DNA from: a gamma proteobacterium HIMB30
Lineage (GTDB): Bacteria; Pseudomonadota; Gammaproteobacteria; Pseudomonadales; Litorivicinaceae
NCBI GenBank assembly: GCA_000227525.2
Contig: AGIG01000028.1
Coordinates: 310,001-374,000 of the forward strand
DNA: 64,000 nucleotides
Reading direction: 5' to 3'
In this document: positions 17,713 to 27,812 of the stretch, one piece after another
Layout: the number at the start of each line of letters is the position of its first letter
How positions within the stretch are numbered: position 1 is the first letter of the stretch
Notes under the pieces: model-generated
Database searches by the model: none
Seen by the model: the letters and a program-made list of their open reading frames with translations, nothing else
What the model was told of the DNA's origin: nothing
Position numbers and translations under genes: made by a program

Positions 17713-19223
17713 AAACCGATGGGTCAAGTCGTTACGACGACCTCACCATAGCCGAACTGGTTGAACACTCACTCACTCTCGGCGAAGGTCAATTATCCGC
17801 CAAAGGCGCTTTAATTGTGTCCCCCGAGCGTCACCCTGAAGTGCAACGTTTCATTGTCAATGAACCGTCCGTAAGCGATGTGATCCGGGCCGATACCCAA
17901 TTCAAACTTCTCGACAGCGGCGTTTTCAAATCAATTTGGGAACGTGTTAAAGACGATATCGTTGAACGCGACCGCTATCGAATCCATGCGCAAATGGGTG
18001 TCAACGCAGAGATTGCGGTTCCGCTCGAAATGACAACTGTCACCGCGTGGCACGCTTTGAGCTGTCACCATTTGTGCCACATTCCCGAAGAATTTAACCC
18101 GCGCGAAAAGCCGGAGTGGAAATTGATCTGGGCACCTATCTCAAGTTTTGGTGACGCAGAAACGTTGACCCGTGGGGGCGGTGTCATCCTCATTCACGTC
18201 GGAAAACGTCGAATTTTGATGGGGGGAGATCTCACGACTGGTGAAATGCGTCGAACCTTGCTGACGCTTTTGGGATTGATCCTCCCTGAAAAAGACACAC
18301 TACCTTTGCACGGCGCCGCTTCCCAAGGCGATGGAGAAATTACCCTGTTCTTAGGTCCAGCTGGTACTCAAAAAACAACCTGGGCTCTTCGTTGTGGCCA
18401 ATTAATTGGTGACCGCGGATTATCTTGGTCAAATACAGGATTGCATCGACTTGCCGATGGCTGCCGACTGCACCTGGATCACAATCTCCCGATTAGTCTT
18501 GATGACGCCCTACGATTTGGCACCATCGCCGAAAACCTGGCATTAGGGAACGACCGTGAGCCACTGCTGACCGATTCAGAAGCTGACTCAGCAGTGCGCA
18601 CACCCACACATCTGGTTGTTCCTTTAACGCGACTCAACGCGACTCAAGCATCTGATACGCGAGGTCCAAGCCAATTAGTCATTCTCGCAACAGACCCCTT
18701 GGGTGTCTTGCCTCCGCTCTCCAAAATCACGCGAGAGCAATGCCTTGCTTGGTTTATTTTAGGCTACGGTAATCATCTAGGCCCCCTTGAAGAACGCCAA
18801 GCTGAGATCGATATCCGATTCACACCAGGATTTATGGATACGCTTTTACCAAGGAATCTCGATGACTACGTCTTCATCTTAGAGGACTTATTAGAAGCAC
18901 ACGAGACACGATGCTTTCTCGTGAACGCTGGATGGCATGGTGGACAGGCGGGGCTCGGTGATCCATTGTCCGCATCAGAAGAGAGCGCGGTCATCACAGG
19001 GATGTATTACTGCACTGATTGGGAGCCATTTGGATCTCTTGGTCTATCAGTTCCGGCTGGTCAATCAGAAACTGCGGGTCCATGGCACCCGAGAGAGCGC
19101 TGGCCAGAGGCGGGCGACTACACTGTCAACGAGTCACATTTGATCCAAGCAATCACGGATGAACTACAGCGGACCAAAGACCCACAGCGATGGCTTAAAG
19201 CCTTGGAAATTGAGTGCAACTAA
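17709..19223 (+). CDS. Degenerate ATP-type PEP carboxykinase homologue
   Basis: 504 aa, near the PckA length of about 520-540. Homology is clear: LSAKGALIV near residue 30, GDLTTGEMRRTL, ATDPLGVLPPLSKIT and LVNAGWHGG. The P-loop (216-224) reads GPAGTQKTT for the usual GLSGTGKTT, keeping Lys222. Substrate residues are altered: the RSPKD motif is absent, the paired Lys (GEMKK) is Arg-Arg, GDDEHGW has become GDRGLSW, and the FSACFG segment is lost. It probably still binds a nucleotide but is unlikely to be an ordinary PEPCK. In E. coli pckA also follows hslO, so this looks like the ancestral locus diverged in place. No frameshift. ATGA overlap with hslO, 10-bp overlap with gshA. Confidence 0.8.
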   Translation: MKTDGSSRYDDLTIAELVEHSLTLGEGQLSAKGALIVSPERHPEVQRFIVNEPSVSDVIRADTQFKLLDSGVFKSIWERVKDDIVERDRYRIHAQMGVNAEIAVPLEMTTVTAWHALSCHHLCHIPEEFNPREKPEWKLIWAPISSFGDAETLTRGGGVILIHVGKRRILMGGDLTTGEMRRTLLTLLGLILPEKDTLPLHGAASQGDGEITLFLGPAGTQKTTWALRCGQLIGDRGLSWSNTGLHRLADGCRLHLDHNLPISLDDALRFGTIAENLALGNDREPLLTDSEADSAVRTPTHLVVPLTRLNATQASDTRGPSQLVILATDPLGVLPPLSKITREQCLAWFILGYGNHLGPLEERQAEIDIRFTPGFMDTLLPRNLDDYVFILEDLLEAHETRCFLVNAGWHGGQAGLGDPLSASEESAVITGMYYCTDWEPFGSLGLSVPAGQSETAGPWHPRERWPEAGDYTVNESHLIQAITDELQRTKDPQRWLKALEIECN

Positions 19224-20788
19224 AACTACCAACGATCTCCTCGCATATCCTGCAAGAAAACCACATCGACGTTTTGAGTCAACTCTTAACCGGCATGCGA
19301 TTCGGGCTCGAAAAAGAAGGTCTTCGTGTCGACCGGGCGACGGGCCAACTGGCACAAACGCCACATCCACGGGATCTTGGTTCTGCACTTACGCATCCAC
19401 ACATCACCACCGATTATTCTGAGGCCCTGTTGGAATTTGTCACCGGAACGCACGCATCACCACAGGCAGCGATACAGGAACTTGAAGAGCTGCATATTTT
19501 TGCAAGCTCTGTGCTCGAAGACGAGCGGATTTGGCCGCTCTCCATGCCGTGCCAATTACCCGAATCGGACTCCGATATCCCACTTGCTTATTATGGGGAG
19601 TCCCACATTGGCCGGCTGAAAACTGTGTATCGCCGGGGGCTTGGGTTTCGCTACGGCAGGCAAATGCAAACCATCGCTGGGGTCCATTTCAATCTGTCGT
19701 TCAGTGATGATTTATGGGCTTGGAAAGCTGCACTGGACGGTCATCCTGACGGCACTGATCAGCGTCTCATTCGTGATCATGGATACTTCCACACAATTCG
19801 CAATTTTCGTCGGATCCAATGGCTGATCATGCTGCTAACCGGATCAAGTCCATCGGTTGATGAAAGCTTTCGTTTGCTTGCCACTGATCGATTTACAGTC
19901 ACTGGCCGAACACGCCTCGCAGAAGGGGCAACGAGCCTCCGTATGAGCGATCTTGGTTATCAATCTGCAGCGCAAGAATCCATCAACATCTGCTTCAATC
20001 ATTTGGATACTTATTGCGATACATTATCCAATGCAGTGCATCACCCATGGCCAACCTACGAAGGCTTAGGCCTCAAAGATGACCATGGATTCAAGCAATT
20101 GAATACTGCGGTGTTACAGATTGAGAATGAGTACTACTCAAGTATCCGGCCAAAGCGTATTCAACAACCTGGGGAACGACCTGTTCGTGCACTCATTAAT
20201 CGTGGCGTTGAATATCTAGAGGTGCGCGCAATCGATTTAAATCCATTCGCTCGCAACGGAATCTCAGAGCATGAGGCATCGTTGATTACGTTACTGATGA
20301 CCGCATCAGCACTTGCAGAGAGCCCGCTGAACACAACCGAGGAGTGCATCGCCATCGACGGCATCAATGCACGCACAAGTTGGGCTGGTCGGAGCCCTGA
20401 ACAACGATTTGATGACCACTCGACGTTCAAGCAAGCAGGTCTCAAGTTTCTCGGATCACTCGACCCGATCGCTGAGGCTCTCAATACCGCTTTTCACACA
20501 GAAAGCTTTACCGGTGCACTCGAGGATGCACGCTTGAGGCTCGATGGGACCTGCCCGTTACTGTCTGAAGAAATCGAACAAGCGGTTATCCAAAACGGGC
20601 ATTTGGAATTCGGGCTTGCGCGCGCAACCCAGCATCATGACAGTTGGCAAACGGTCAGCTTGACACCCGAAAAATTGGCAGCGATGCGACAGGAAGCGCA
20701 ACAGAGTCTGACAGCCGAACAACAAATGGCTGCATCAAACGAGGGCTCTTTTGATGCCTTCGTTGATGCATACATTCACCAGCCATAG
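19214..20788 (+). CDS. gshA: Glutamate-cysteine ligase
   Basis: 524 aa, matching E. coli-type (type 1) GshA. Recognisable stretches include MRFGLEKEGLRV (about 28-39), SGTH-like LLEFVTGTH, GVHFNLSFSDD and VRALINRGVEYLEVRAID. It makes gamma-glutamylcysteine, the committed step of glutathione synthesis. GTG start inside the end of the PEPCK-like gene. Linkage to hslO groups it with redox protection. It ends one base before the convergent fkpA stop. Confidence 0.93.
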   Translation: MQLKLPTISSHILQENHIDVLSQLLTGMRFGLEKEGLRVDRATGQLAQTPHPRDLGSALTHPHITTDYSEALLEFVTGTHASPQAAIQELEELHIFASSVLEDERIWPLSMPCQLPESDSDIPLAYYGESHIGRLKTVYRRGLGFRYGRQMQTIAGVHFNLSFSDDLWAWKAALDGHPDGTDQRLIRDHGYFHTIRNFRRIQWLIMLLTGSSPSVDESFRLLATDRFTVTGRTRLAEGATSLRMSDLGYQSAAQESINICFNHLDTYCDTLSNAVHHPWPTYEGLGLKDDHGFKQLNTAVLQIENEYYSSIRPKRIQQPGERPVRALINRGVEYLEVRAIDLNPFARNGISEHEASLITLLMTASALAESPLNTTEECIAIDGINARTSWAGRSPEQRFDDHSTFKQAGLKFLGSLDPIAEALNTAFHTESFTGALEDARLRLDGTCPLLSEEIEQAVIQNGHLEFGLARATQHHDSWQTVSLTPEKLAAMRQEAQQSLTAEQQMAASNEGSFDAFVDAYIHQP

Positions 20789-20789
20789 G

Positions 20790-21476
20790 TTAGTTGGCTG
20801 GATTGATCTCCAACAACTCAACATCAAACACGAGTACTGAGTTTGGTGGGATTGGTCCTGTCCCAGCAGGACCATAAGCCAGCGCTGATGGAATCGTAAA
20901 CTGGAACTTCGATCCAACTTTCATGAGCTGAACGCCTTCAGACCAACCAGGAATCACACCATTCAGAGGGAAGCTCACTGGCTCGCCACGTGCGATTGAA
21001 CTGTCGAATACATCGCCTGAAATGAGTCGACCTTCATAGTGCACTTTGACGGTATCGGTGGCCTTCGGTGAATCTCCCGAGCCTTCGGCCAAGACCTTGT
21101 ACTGCAACCCTGAAGCGGTCACAGTCACCCCATCTTGTTTTGCGTTATCAGCCAAAAAGGCTTCACCTGATTTCAGATTTGCTTCGGACATTGCTTCTAC
21201 CTGTCGTTGTTGTTCTGCACGCACCTTCGTCTGTGCATCTTGAACAGCTTGATTGATTGCTGGACGGTCGAGTTTCCAACTATTCGGATCTTTTGAGTCT
21301 TTGAGCCCTTCAAGTACAAATTGAGGGTCTAATTCGCCAAAATCATTTTGAATACGCTCGCCTAGAATGATTCCAAGGCTGTAACTTAATTTTTCTAAAT
21401 CTGTTGAAGGTTCATTCGCAAGCGCCGGAGTCGCAAGCAAAGACGCGATGATTGCGCCCCGAAACATTGATTTCAT
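20790..21476 (-). CDS. fkpA: Periplasmic FKBP-type peptidyl-prolyl isomerase (Mip/FkpA-like)
   Basis: 228 aa. Signal peptide (MKSMFRGAIIASLLATPALA), an N-terminal helical dimerisation region (residues about 25-115), and a C-terminal FKBP domain with VKVHYEGRLISGDVFDSS, VIPGWSEGVQLMKVG and IPPNSVLVFDVELLEI. It is a periplasmic foldase/chaperone for outer-membrane and secreted proteins. It lies 18 bp downstream of the CDP-alcohol phosphatidyltransferase stop side, on the same strand. Confidence 0.9.
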   Translation of the reverse strand: MKSMFRGAIIASLLATPALANEPSTDLEKLSYSLGIILGERIQNDFGELDPQFVLEGLKDSKDPNSWKLDRPAINQAVQDAQTKVRAEQQRQVEAMSEANLKSGEAFLADNAKQDGVTVTASGLQYKVLAEGSGDSPKATDTVKVHYEGRLISGDVFDSSIARGEPVSFPLNGVIPGWSEGVQLMKVGSKFQFTIPSALAYGPAGTGPIPPNSVLVFDVELLEINPAN

Positions 21477-21494
21477 AGATACTCCTTAATTGGT

Positions 21495-22130
21495 TTATGA
21501 AAGCCTATCAGGCTCTGGGGTCGAAATGCCACGTAAGACTCGATTTCCCTCTGTTATACGTGATGCCGTTGTCATCAAACACAACACACCAAACCCCCAC
21601 GCAAGCCAATCAAACCACTCCGGTATCAGACACATCAACAATAAAACGACTGTCGTTTCAAAGCCTTCAGTCAAACCTTGCAGATAATAAATAGACTTAT
21701 CTTTCAAAGCCTGGTTCTCCAAATGATGACGCGCAGCAAAAATGGAGAACGCAAGGAAACTAGAGCCTGTTCCAACAAAACTGAAGAGCAGGAATGCAGC
21801 AGCCAAAGCCACATTCGGATCTCGGATCGCAAACGCTAAAGGGATCGCGCTGTAGACGAGGAAGTCACAGGTAATATCAAGAAAAGCGCCCCGTTCAGTT
21901 GGACCTTGAACGCGAGCCAAAGCTCCATCTAACCCATCCAACAAACGGTTCAAGCCAAATAAAATTGCCGCAGTCATCAATGCATCAAGCATGATCGCAA
22001 TTGCCGCCAATAACCCAATGACAGCGCCAATCACCGTTAGTTGAGTCGCCGATAATCCTGCTCGATCGAGCGGCCGGACTGCTGAGTCTAACGGCGCCTT
22101 CAGCCGCTTCACGATCAACGCGTCAAACAC
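21495..22130 (-). CDS. ynjF: CDP-alcohol phosphatidyltransferase family protein, YnjF-like
   Basis: 211 aa inner-membrane protein with about six helices. The active-site motif reads DGALAR, seven residues, GAFLDITCD, matching DGx2AR...Gx3Dx3D. The Asp residues bind two metals, and the enzyme transfers a phosphatidyl or similar group from CDP-linked lipid to an alcohol; the acceptor is unknown. GTG start with GGGGGAG seven nt upstream; it overlaps ynjD by 16 bp. Last gene of the ynj-like cluster, as in E. coli. Confidence 0.83.
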   Translation of the reverse strand: MFDALIVKRLKAPLDSAVRPLDRAGLSATQLTVIGAVIGLLAAIAIMLDALMTAAILFGLNRLLDGLDGALARVQGPTERGAFLDITCDFLVYSAIPLAFAIRDPNVALAAAFLLFSFVGTGSSFLAFSIFAARHHLENQALKDKSIYYLQGLTEGFETTVVLLLMCLIPEWFDWLAWGFGVLCLMTTASRITEGNRVLRGISTPEPDRLS

Positions 22131-22735
22131 ATCATGTCTCCCCCTAGCGGCCGATCCTCTGGATGATGTGTTACCAAAATTCCATAACTCCCGTCATGTC
22201 GTACTTGCTCATAAATGACTTGTTTCACTTGTTCTCGGGTCTCTGTATCAAGTGCGCTCAATGGCTCGTCAAGCAGGAGTAAACGAGGATGTGGTGCCAA
22301 AGCGCGGGCGACGGCCACGCGCATCATCTGACCGCGAGACAATTCAAACGGATCCTCGGCGGCCATCCCTTGCAGACCCAGCTGATCCAATAACTGATCC
22401 ACACGGGCCTTGCGAGCGACTCCTGCACATTGATGCATGGACAGTTCAATATTTGCACCGATGGATAAATGTGGAAAGAGTAATGGCTCTTGAAATACGG
22501 TTTGCGACTCAGTGCTCAGCCGAGCGTCAGCATCCATCTGATGACCATCGAGTGTGATCTGACCCATGAATTCAACTCCCGGCTCCTGATCAATTAATGC
22601 GTGCAATAAAGTCGACTTGCCAAGACCAGACTCGCCCTGAAGTGTCATGATTTCTCCTCGCTTAAGTGCAAATGAAACCGGTTGAAAGAGTCCACGACCA
22701 GCGCGTCTCACAAACACCTCATCGAAAATCAGCAT
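22115..22735 (-). CDS. ynjD: ABC transporter ATP-binding protein, YnjD-like
   Basis: 206 aa. Walker A GESGLGKST (about 32-40), signature LSRGQMMRVAVARAL, Walker B LLLLDEPLSALD, and the switch His in TIVTHH-like VTHHPEDR. It energises the YnjC permease. I use the ATG at 22735 because GGAG lies 6 nt upstream; an upstream in-frame start at 22795 lies deep in ynjC. It overlaps ynjC by 17 bp. Confidence 0.9.
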   Translation of the reverse strand: MLIFDEVFVRRAGRGLFQPVSFALKRGEIMTLQGESGLGKSTLLHALIDQEPGVEFMGQITLDGHQMDADARLSTESQTVFQEPLLFPHLSIGANIELSMHQCAGVARKARVDQLLDQLGLQGMAAEDPFELSRGQMMRVAVARALAPHPRLLLLDEPLSALDTETREQVKQVIYEQVRHDGSYGILVTHHPEDRPLGGDMMCLTR

Positions 22736-24332
22736 AACCGTCTCCTTGCATCCCCGCACGATGTCGCCACGCAAGTCGGTTGAGACACGTCGCAAGTACG
22801 AATGCGATCAAGGGCAATAGCAGATTCACAAGTCCTGTTATCGCGGCGGATCGCCGCTCGCTGCCAACAGTGACCATCAGTTCGGTCATCAAGGTTTCAA
22901 TTCGACCACCACCGAGCAAAATTGTCTGGGTATAGAGCGCACAACTCACAGCAAACGCCAGCGCCATTGCCAACATCAATAATCGGCTGTTTCGCGGTAA
23001 CCAAATCAACACGATCCGTCGAGCGATCGATAAGCCCGATTGTCGCAAAAGCATTTCATGACGCACATCGCGTTCAAACCAGCTATCACTGATGACGATC
23101 ATGACGTATGGCAGCGCAATCAGCGTATGGCCCAAAATGACTGGCCAGAGACCTGGACTTCCACCGAAGAAATACACCCAGGCAAGCAAGCCCGACGCCA
23201 TCGGGAGTGCAGGTAGCCAGAGGAACGCCCACCAGACCCAGTGCAATCGCTTTTGCCCTTTTGACACCAAATACTCAAGAATAGCGACTGCCAAAACGAT
23301 CGAAATCAGGCCAGTGATGAGGCCGATCAACAACGACATCCAAAATGGAGAGGCTAAAGTGTCCAGGTTTTTCAAAGCCATCAACGAAATGTGCGGTAAT
23401 GGCTCAAATACACTCCATCGAAGGGTCATCGACCAAATCAGCAAACTCGCCAACGATAGACTGGTGATGGCAACCAGCATGCATCGCAATACAGTCGCTA
23501 GTCGAGTGAATGTCCAAACAACCGGCAACCGATTTTTTGCACGCGAGCGAAGCAGTGGCCGACATAAAATCCAAGCCACACCGAGTCCAATCAATAAAAT
23601 GAGTAACCCCTGCGCGCCCGCTTGTCGATTCGTGGGGTCTGGGTCGGTGAGTAATTGCAGCAATCGAACACCGATTAGCTGGGGCTGATCTGGCCCCAAG
23701 ATCAAACTGACCTCAAGATTGGTCAATCCAAAAACAAACACCACAAATATTGCCGGTCCCATTAATTGTAGGACCTGTGGCCAAATCAGTTGATGATGGC
23801 ATGCCGTATCAGTCATCCCTGCTTGTCTGGCAATGACCCGATAGGATTGAAGTGGAAGCCGTTTGGTCATTGGGATCGCAATGGCAGCTAAAAATGCACT
23901 CTCTTTGATCACAAGCGATAGGATTGCTCCGACTCCCCATGGATCTCTGGGAAATAAATATTGCTGTTCGATTGGAACCTCAACAATCACCGAGATCCAC
24001 CGCCAGCCAACACCACCAGCTGACAACGCGAGCACTAAACCAATGGCAAGTGCACTGTGTGGCATGGCAAGCAACAAACTCCGCCACAACTGGAAATCAC
24101 TCAGTCGCAATGCTTGAGCAGACAGGGCGCGTGCAATAAATAATGAAACGATCAGCGAAACAGTCGCGACCCAAAGCGAGAGTCCTGAGGAATGAACAAG
24201 GGCCGGCTCAGTCGATAGTCGGTCCCAACCTTGCGCCCAAGAAGCGCCTGAATACCGACCAAGGGCATCATCCAGCAAGCCAAGGATAGGAAGAATCAGA
24301 ATGAGAACGAAACATCGCTCAACCCAATTCAC
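22719..24332 (-). CDS. ynjC: ABC transporter permease, two fused permease domains, YnjC-like
   Basis: 537 aa with about twelve transmembrane helices in two halves, each carrying a permease-type cytoplasmic loop (near residues 175-190, RQAGMTDTACHHQLIWPQVL, and near 445-465, RQSGLSIARRIVLIWLP). The FbpB/ThiP-type fused layout fits uptake of an ion or small molecule bound by the periplasmic YnjB protein. ATGA overlap with ynjB. Confidence 0.88.
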   Translation of the reverse strand: MNWVERCFVLILILPILGLLDDALGRYSGASWAQGWDRLSTEPALVHSSGLSLWVATVSLIVSLFIARALSAQALRLSDFQLWRSLLLAMPHSALAIGLVLALSAGGVGWRWISVIVEVPIEQQYLFPRDPWGVGAILSLVIKESAFLAAIAIPMTKRLPLQSYRVIARQAGMTDTACHHQLIWPQVLQLMGPAIFVVFVFGLTNLEVSLILGPDQPQLIGVRLLQLLTDPDPTNRQAGAQGLLILLIGLGVAWILCRPLLRSRAKNRLPVVWTFTRLATVLRCMLVAITSLSLASLLIWSMTLRWSVFEPLPHISLMALKNLDTLASPFWMSLLIGLITGLISIVLAVAILEYLVSKGQKRLHWVWWAFLWLPALPMASGLLAWVYFFGGSPGLWPVILGHTLIALPYVMIVISDSWFERDVRHEMLLRQSGLSIARRIVLIWLPRNSRLLMLAMALAFAVSCALYTQTILLGGGRIETLMTELMVTVGSERRSAAITGLVNLLLPLIAFVLATCLNRLAWRHRAGMQGDGYADFR

Positions 24333-25525
24333 TGAGCCTTCCCAAAATAGCGCTGCTTCCAGGCACGCTCAATAGGCTCGACCCAACTTGCATGCGGCTC
24401 AGATAATGGAATACCGCGGTCCTGTGAAGTTAATGTCGCCGGACCTAATTCAAGCGCCTGGAAAAGTGTGCGATCCGCAGAACGCAATCGCGACACATCG
24501 ATCACTGTCGGGTCACCCCAAATCGATGGATTCGCTTTCTCGGCCTGTGCCTCAGGACTCAACAGAAGATTGATCCAAACGAGCGCCGCGTCGCGTGACT
24601 GCGCATTGAACGGAATCGCCAAAAAATGCGTATTTCCAACTGTGCCAATCTCATGAACATAGGTACGTACAGAAGGCGCAAAACGACCATCCAAAATCCG
24701 TTGTGATGCATCATTTGGATTAAAGCTCAGCGCAATATCCAAGATGCCATCGGAAAACAAATCCATCATAACTTCTGCTGAGTCAGGGAATTCTCTCCCG
24801 TTCCGCCATAGATTGGGGTGCAATGCATCAAGATATTCCCACATCGATCGGGTGACTGGCTTGAATCGCTCCTCTGAATAAGGTTCTGTCAGCCAATCAG
24901 GGTATCGCGTGGTTTCCCAAAGCACCTGCTTTAGGAAGGTGGTTCCATGAAAATTGGGTGGCTCAGGGTAAGTCACGCGTCCAACATTATCTCTCGCGTA
25001 GTCGAGCAGTGCAGCCATTGACTTCGGTGGTTCAGTGAGTCGTGCCTGATCAACAATAAATACCAATTGAGCGCGACCCCACGGAGCTTCCAATCCGTCC
25101 GTCGGAATCGAAAAGTCAGCGGCAATTGTCGGCTCAGCTAAGTTAATGGCACTCGACGACGGAAGATCAGCAACAAACGGAGCTCCTAATAGCTCGTCAC
25201 GCTTCATCCGAGCAAAATTCTCTCCATTAATCCACATCACATCGACTGAGCCCTGATCCGAGCGGCCGACACGTTTCGCTGTTTGTATGCCCTGTATCGC
25301 AATGGAGATGTCATCGACTTTGACATGCTCGACAGTAATATCATGTCGCTCCTGGGCGATTGTTGCCCAGCGCTCGATATATTGATTGATCGTTGACGAA
25401 CCACCCCATGCGTAAAAATAAACCGTCTGGCCTTTGGCGTTGGCCTCTATTTCCTGCCAGTCAGCCGCTTGGCCAGACTGAGCACTCAGGAATACACTGA
25501 GCGCAAAGATCAATCGACAAATCAT
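24329..25525 (-). CDS. ynjB: ABC transporter periplasmic substrate-binding protein, YnjB-like
   Basis: 398 aa with a signal peptide cleaved about residue 20 (SGQAADW). The mature start VYFYAWGGSSTINQYIERW and later GTTFLKQVLWE, DIALSFNPNDAS and LAIPFNAQSRDAALVWINLLLSPEAQ fit the YnjB / spermidine-putrescine-type binding-protein fold. Ligand unknown, also in E. coli as far as I know. It overlaps the TVP38-family gene upstream by ATGA and ynjC downstream. Confidence 0.88.
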   Translation of the reverse strand: MICRLIFALSVFLSAQSGQAADWQEIEANAKGQTVYFYAWGGSSTINQYIERWATIAQERHDITVEHVKVDDISIAIQGIQTAKRVGRSDQGSVDVMWINGENFARMKRDELLGAPFVADLPSSSAINLAEPTIAADFSIPTDGLEAPWGRAQLVFIVDQARLTEPPKSMAALLDYARDNVGRVTYPEPPNFHGTTFLKQVLWETTRYPDWLTEPYSEERFKPVTRSMWEYLDALHPNLWRNGREFPDSAEVMMDLFSDGILDIALSFNPNDASQRILDGRFAPSVRTYVHEIGTVGNTHFLAIPFNAQSRDAALVWINLLLSPEAQAEKANPSIWGDPTVIDVSRLRSADRTLFQALELGPATLTSQDRGIPLSEPHASWVEPIERAWKQRYFGKAQ

Positions 25526-26238
25526 GAATTCACTTTATCCCTATAACGATTCGAAACAAAAGCAGACACACCTGAAAAAACACCGAGTAAAACCAATGGT
25601 AACCAGACCTGTGGGTGCTCAATTAAATTCCACTGAGGCTTCAAGCCTTGCGCCATCAACGTATCGAGCCCACGACCCACACTGACATAAATCGCGGTCC
25701 CCGGGATGATACCGACTGCTGTCGCAAAGACGTAATCACGCATTTTCATCTGTAATACTGCAGGAACAATATTCACCAGCCAAAATGGAAAAAACGGAAT
25801 GAATCGCATCGTCAACAGCCAGCGAATTGGGCTCCGATGAAATGCTGTTTGAACTGAATCAATAACGCTGCCCGCACGCTGCGAGAAGAACTCACGAGCA
25901 ATGGTTGAGGCCAAAAGAAAAACCACAAGCGAACCCGCTGTAGCCGCTGAAACAATCATAGGGAGCGAAATCCAGCCAAATAACGCGGCCCCCATCAGTG
26001 TCAGTAGTGATGCGACCGGCAACGACAAACTGACTGCTGCGACATAGATGAAACAGAAAATCCCAACAGACCAAGCATAATGATGTTGGATCATGAGCTT
26101 GAACTCTGAATAACGCGAAATCAGATCAGTTGGTTGTAACCAATCTCTAGCAAACCAAATAACCAGAATAATGCCAGCCAAACTCACTATCCATTTGACT
26201 TGTTTCACGGTGATTGCGCTCAAATTTTCGATATCCAC
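25522..26238 (-). CDS. ydjZ: TVP38/TMEM64 (DedA-like) membrane protein, YdjZ-like
   Basis: About 238 aa with five or six hydrophobic helices. The SNARE-associated motif region ASLLTLMGAALFGWISLP, then MRFIPFFPFWLVNIVPAVLQM, is characteristic of TVP38/DedA proteins, some of which act as lipid scramblases. The frame is open to 26439 but that would overlap hemB; I place the start at GTG 26238, with GTG 26208 also possible. E. coli has ydjZ in the same cluster before ynjA-F. Confidence 0.8.
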   Translation of the reverse strand: MDIENLSAITVKQVKWIVSLAGIILVIWFARDWLQPTDLISRYSEFKLMIQHHYAWSVGIFCFIYVAAVSLSLPVASLLTLMGAALFGWISLPMIVSAATAGSLVVFLLASTIAREFFSQRAGSVIDSVQTAFHRSPIRWLLTMRFIPFFPFWLVNIVPAVLQMKMRDYVFATAVGIIPGTAIYVSVGRGLDTLMAQGLKPQWNLIEHPQVWLPLVLLGVFSGVSAFVSNRYRDKVNS

Positions 26239-26246
26239 TGCTGTGA

Positions 26247-27323
<1,077 letters not shown>

Positions 27324-27347
27324 CAGAAGAAACATAACGAGGACACA

Positions 27348-27674
27348 ATGAGCGATCAAATTACGACTTTGACAAATGACAACTTTGATTCAGTAATCAA
27401 GGATGCGCAAACGCCTGTACTAGTGGATTTCTGGGCTGAGTGGTGCGGCCCATGCAAAATGATCGCACCGGTCTTGGAAGAACTCGCGACCGAATATGCA
27501 GGCCGCCTCACAATTGCAAAGCTGAATGTGGATGATCACCGCGAAGCAACTGAAAAATTCAGTATTCGCGGCATTCCGACGCTCATCTTATTTAAAAATG
27601 GCGAGCCTGAAGCGACCAAGGTTGGCGCTCTATCCAAGAGCCAACTCGCCGCATTTCTCGATTCAAACATTTAA
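27348..27674 (+). CDS. trxA: Thioredoxin 1
   Basis: 108 aa with the active site [13 protein letters not shown] (residues about 29-41) and the cis-Pro loop IRGIPTL. General cytoplasmic dithiol reductant; electron donor for Tpx and ribonucleotide reductase among others. AGGA precedes the ATG. A hairpin follows the stop and rho comes next, as in many gammaproteobacteria. Confidence 0.97.
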   Translation: MSDQITTLTNDNFDSVIKDAQTPVLVDFWAEWCGPCKMIAPVLEELATEYAGRLTIAKLNVDDHREATEKFSIRGIPTLILFKNGEPEATKVGALSKSQLAAFLDSNI

Positions 27675-27689
27675 AACACTAGACGAGCC

Positions 27690-27715
27690 CACCGAAAGCG
27701 CCTAAGCTTTCGGTG
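27690..27715 (+). terminator. Hairpin between trxA and rho
   Basis: A perfect 10-bp stem, CACCGAAAGC (27690-27699) with GCTTTCGGTG (27706-27715), closes a GCCTAA loop. The first T-run, a short TTTT, only comes about 20 nt later, so it is not a classical intrinsic terminator. It may stabilise the trxA 3' end or act in the rho leader, where Rho autoregulation is known in other bacteria. Confidence 0.55.
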
Positions 27716-27812
27716 TGGATGATCTCCGCAACCCCCTTTTATCTTTCAAAAATGACAGTTTGACCAACCCAAATACCGCTCGCGGTCCGTACCCGAGTGA
27801 TCCAGAGAACTC

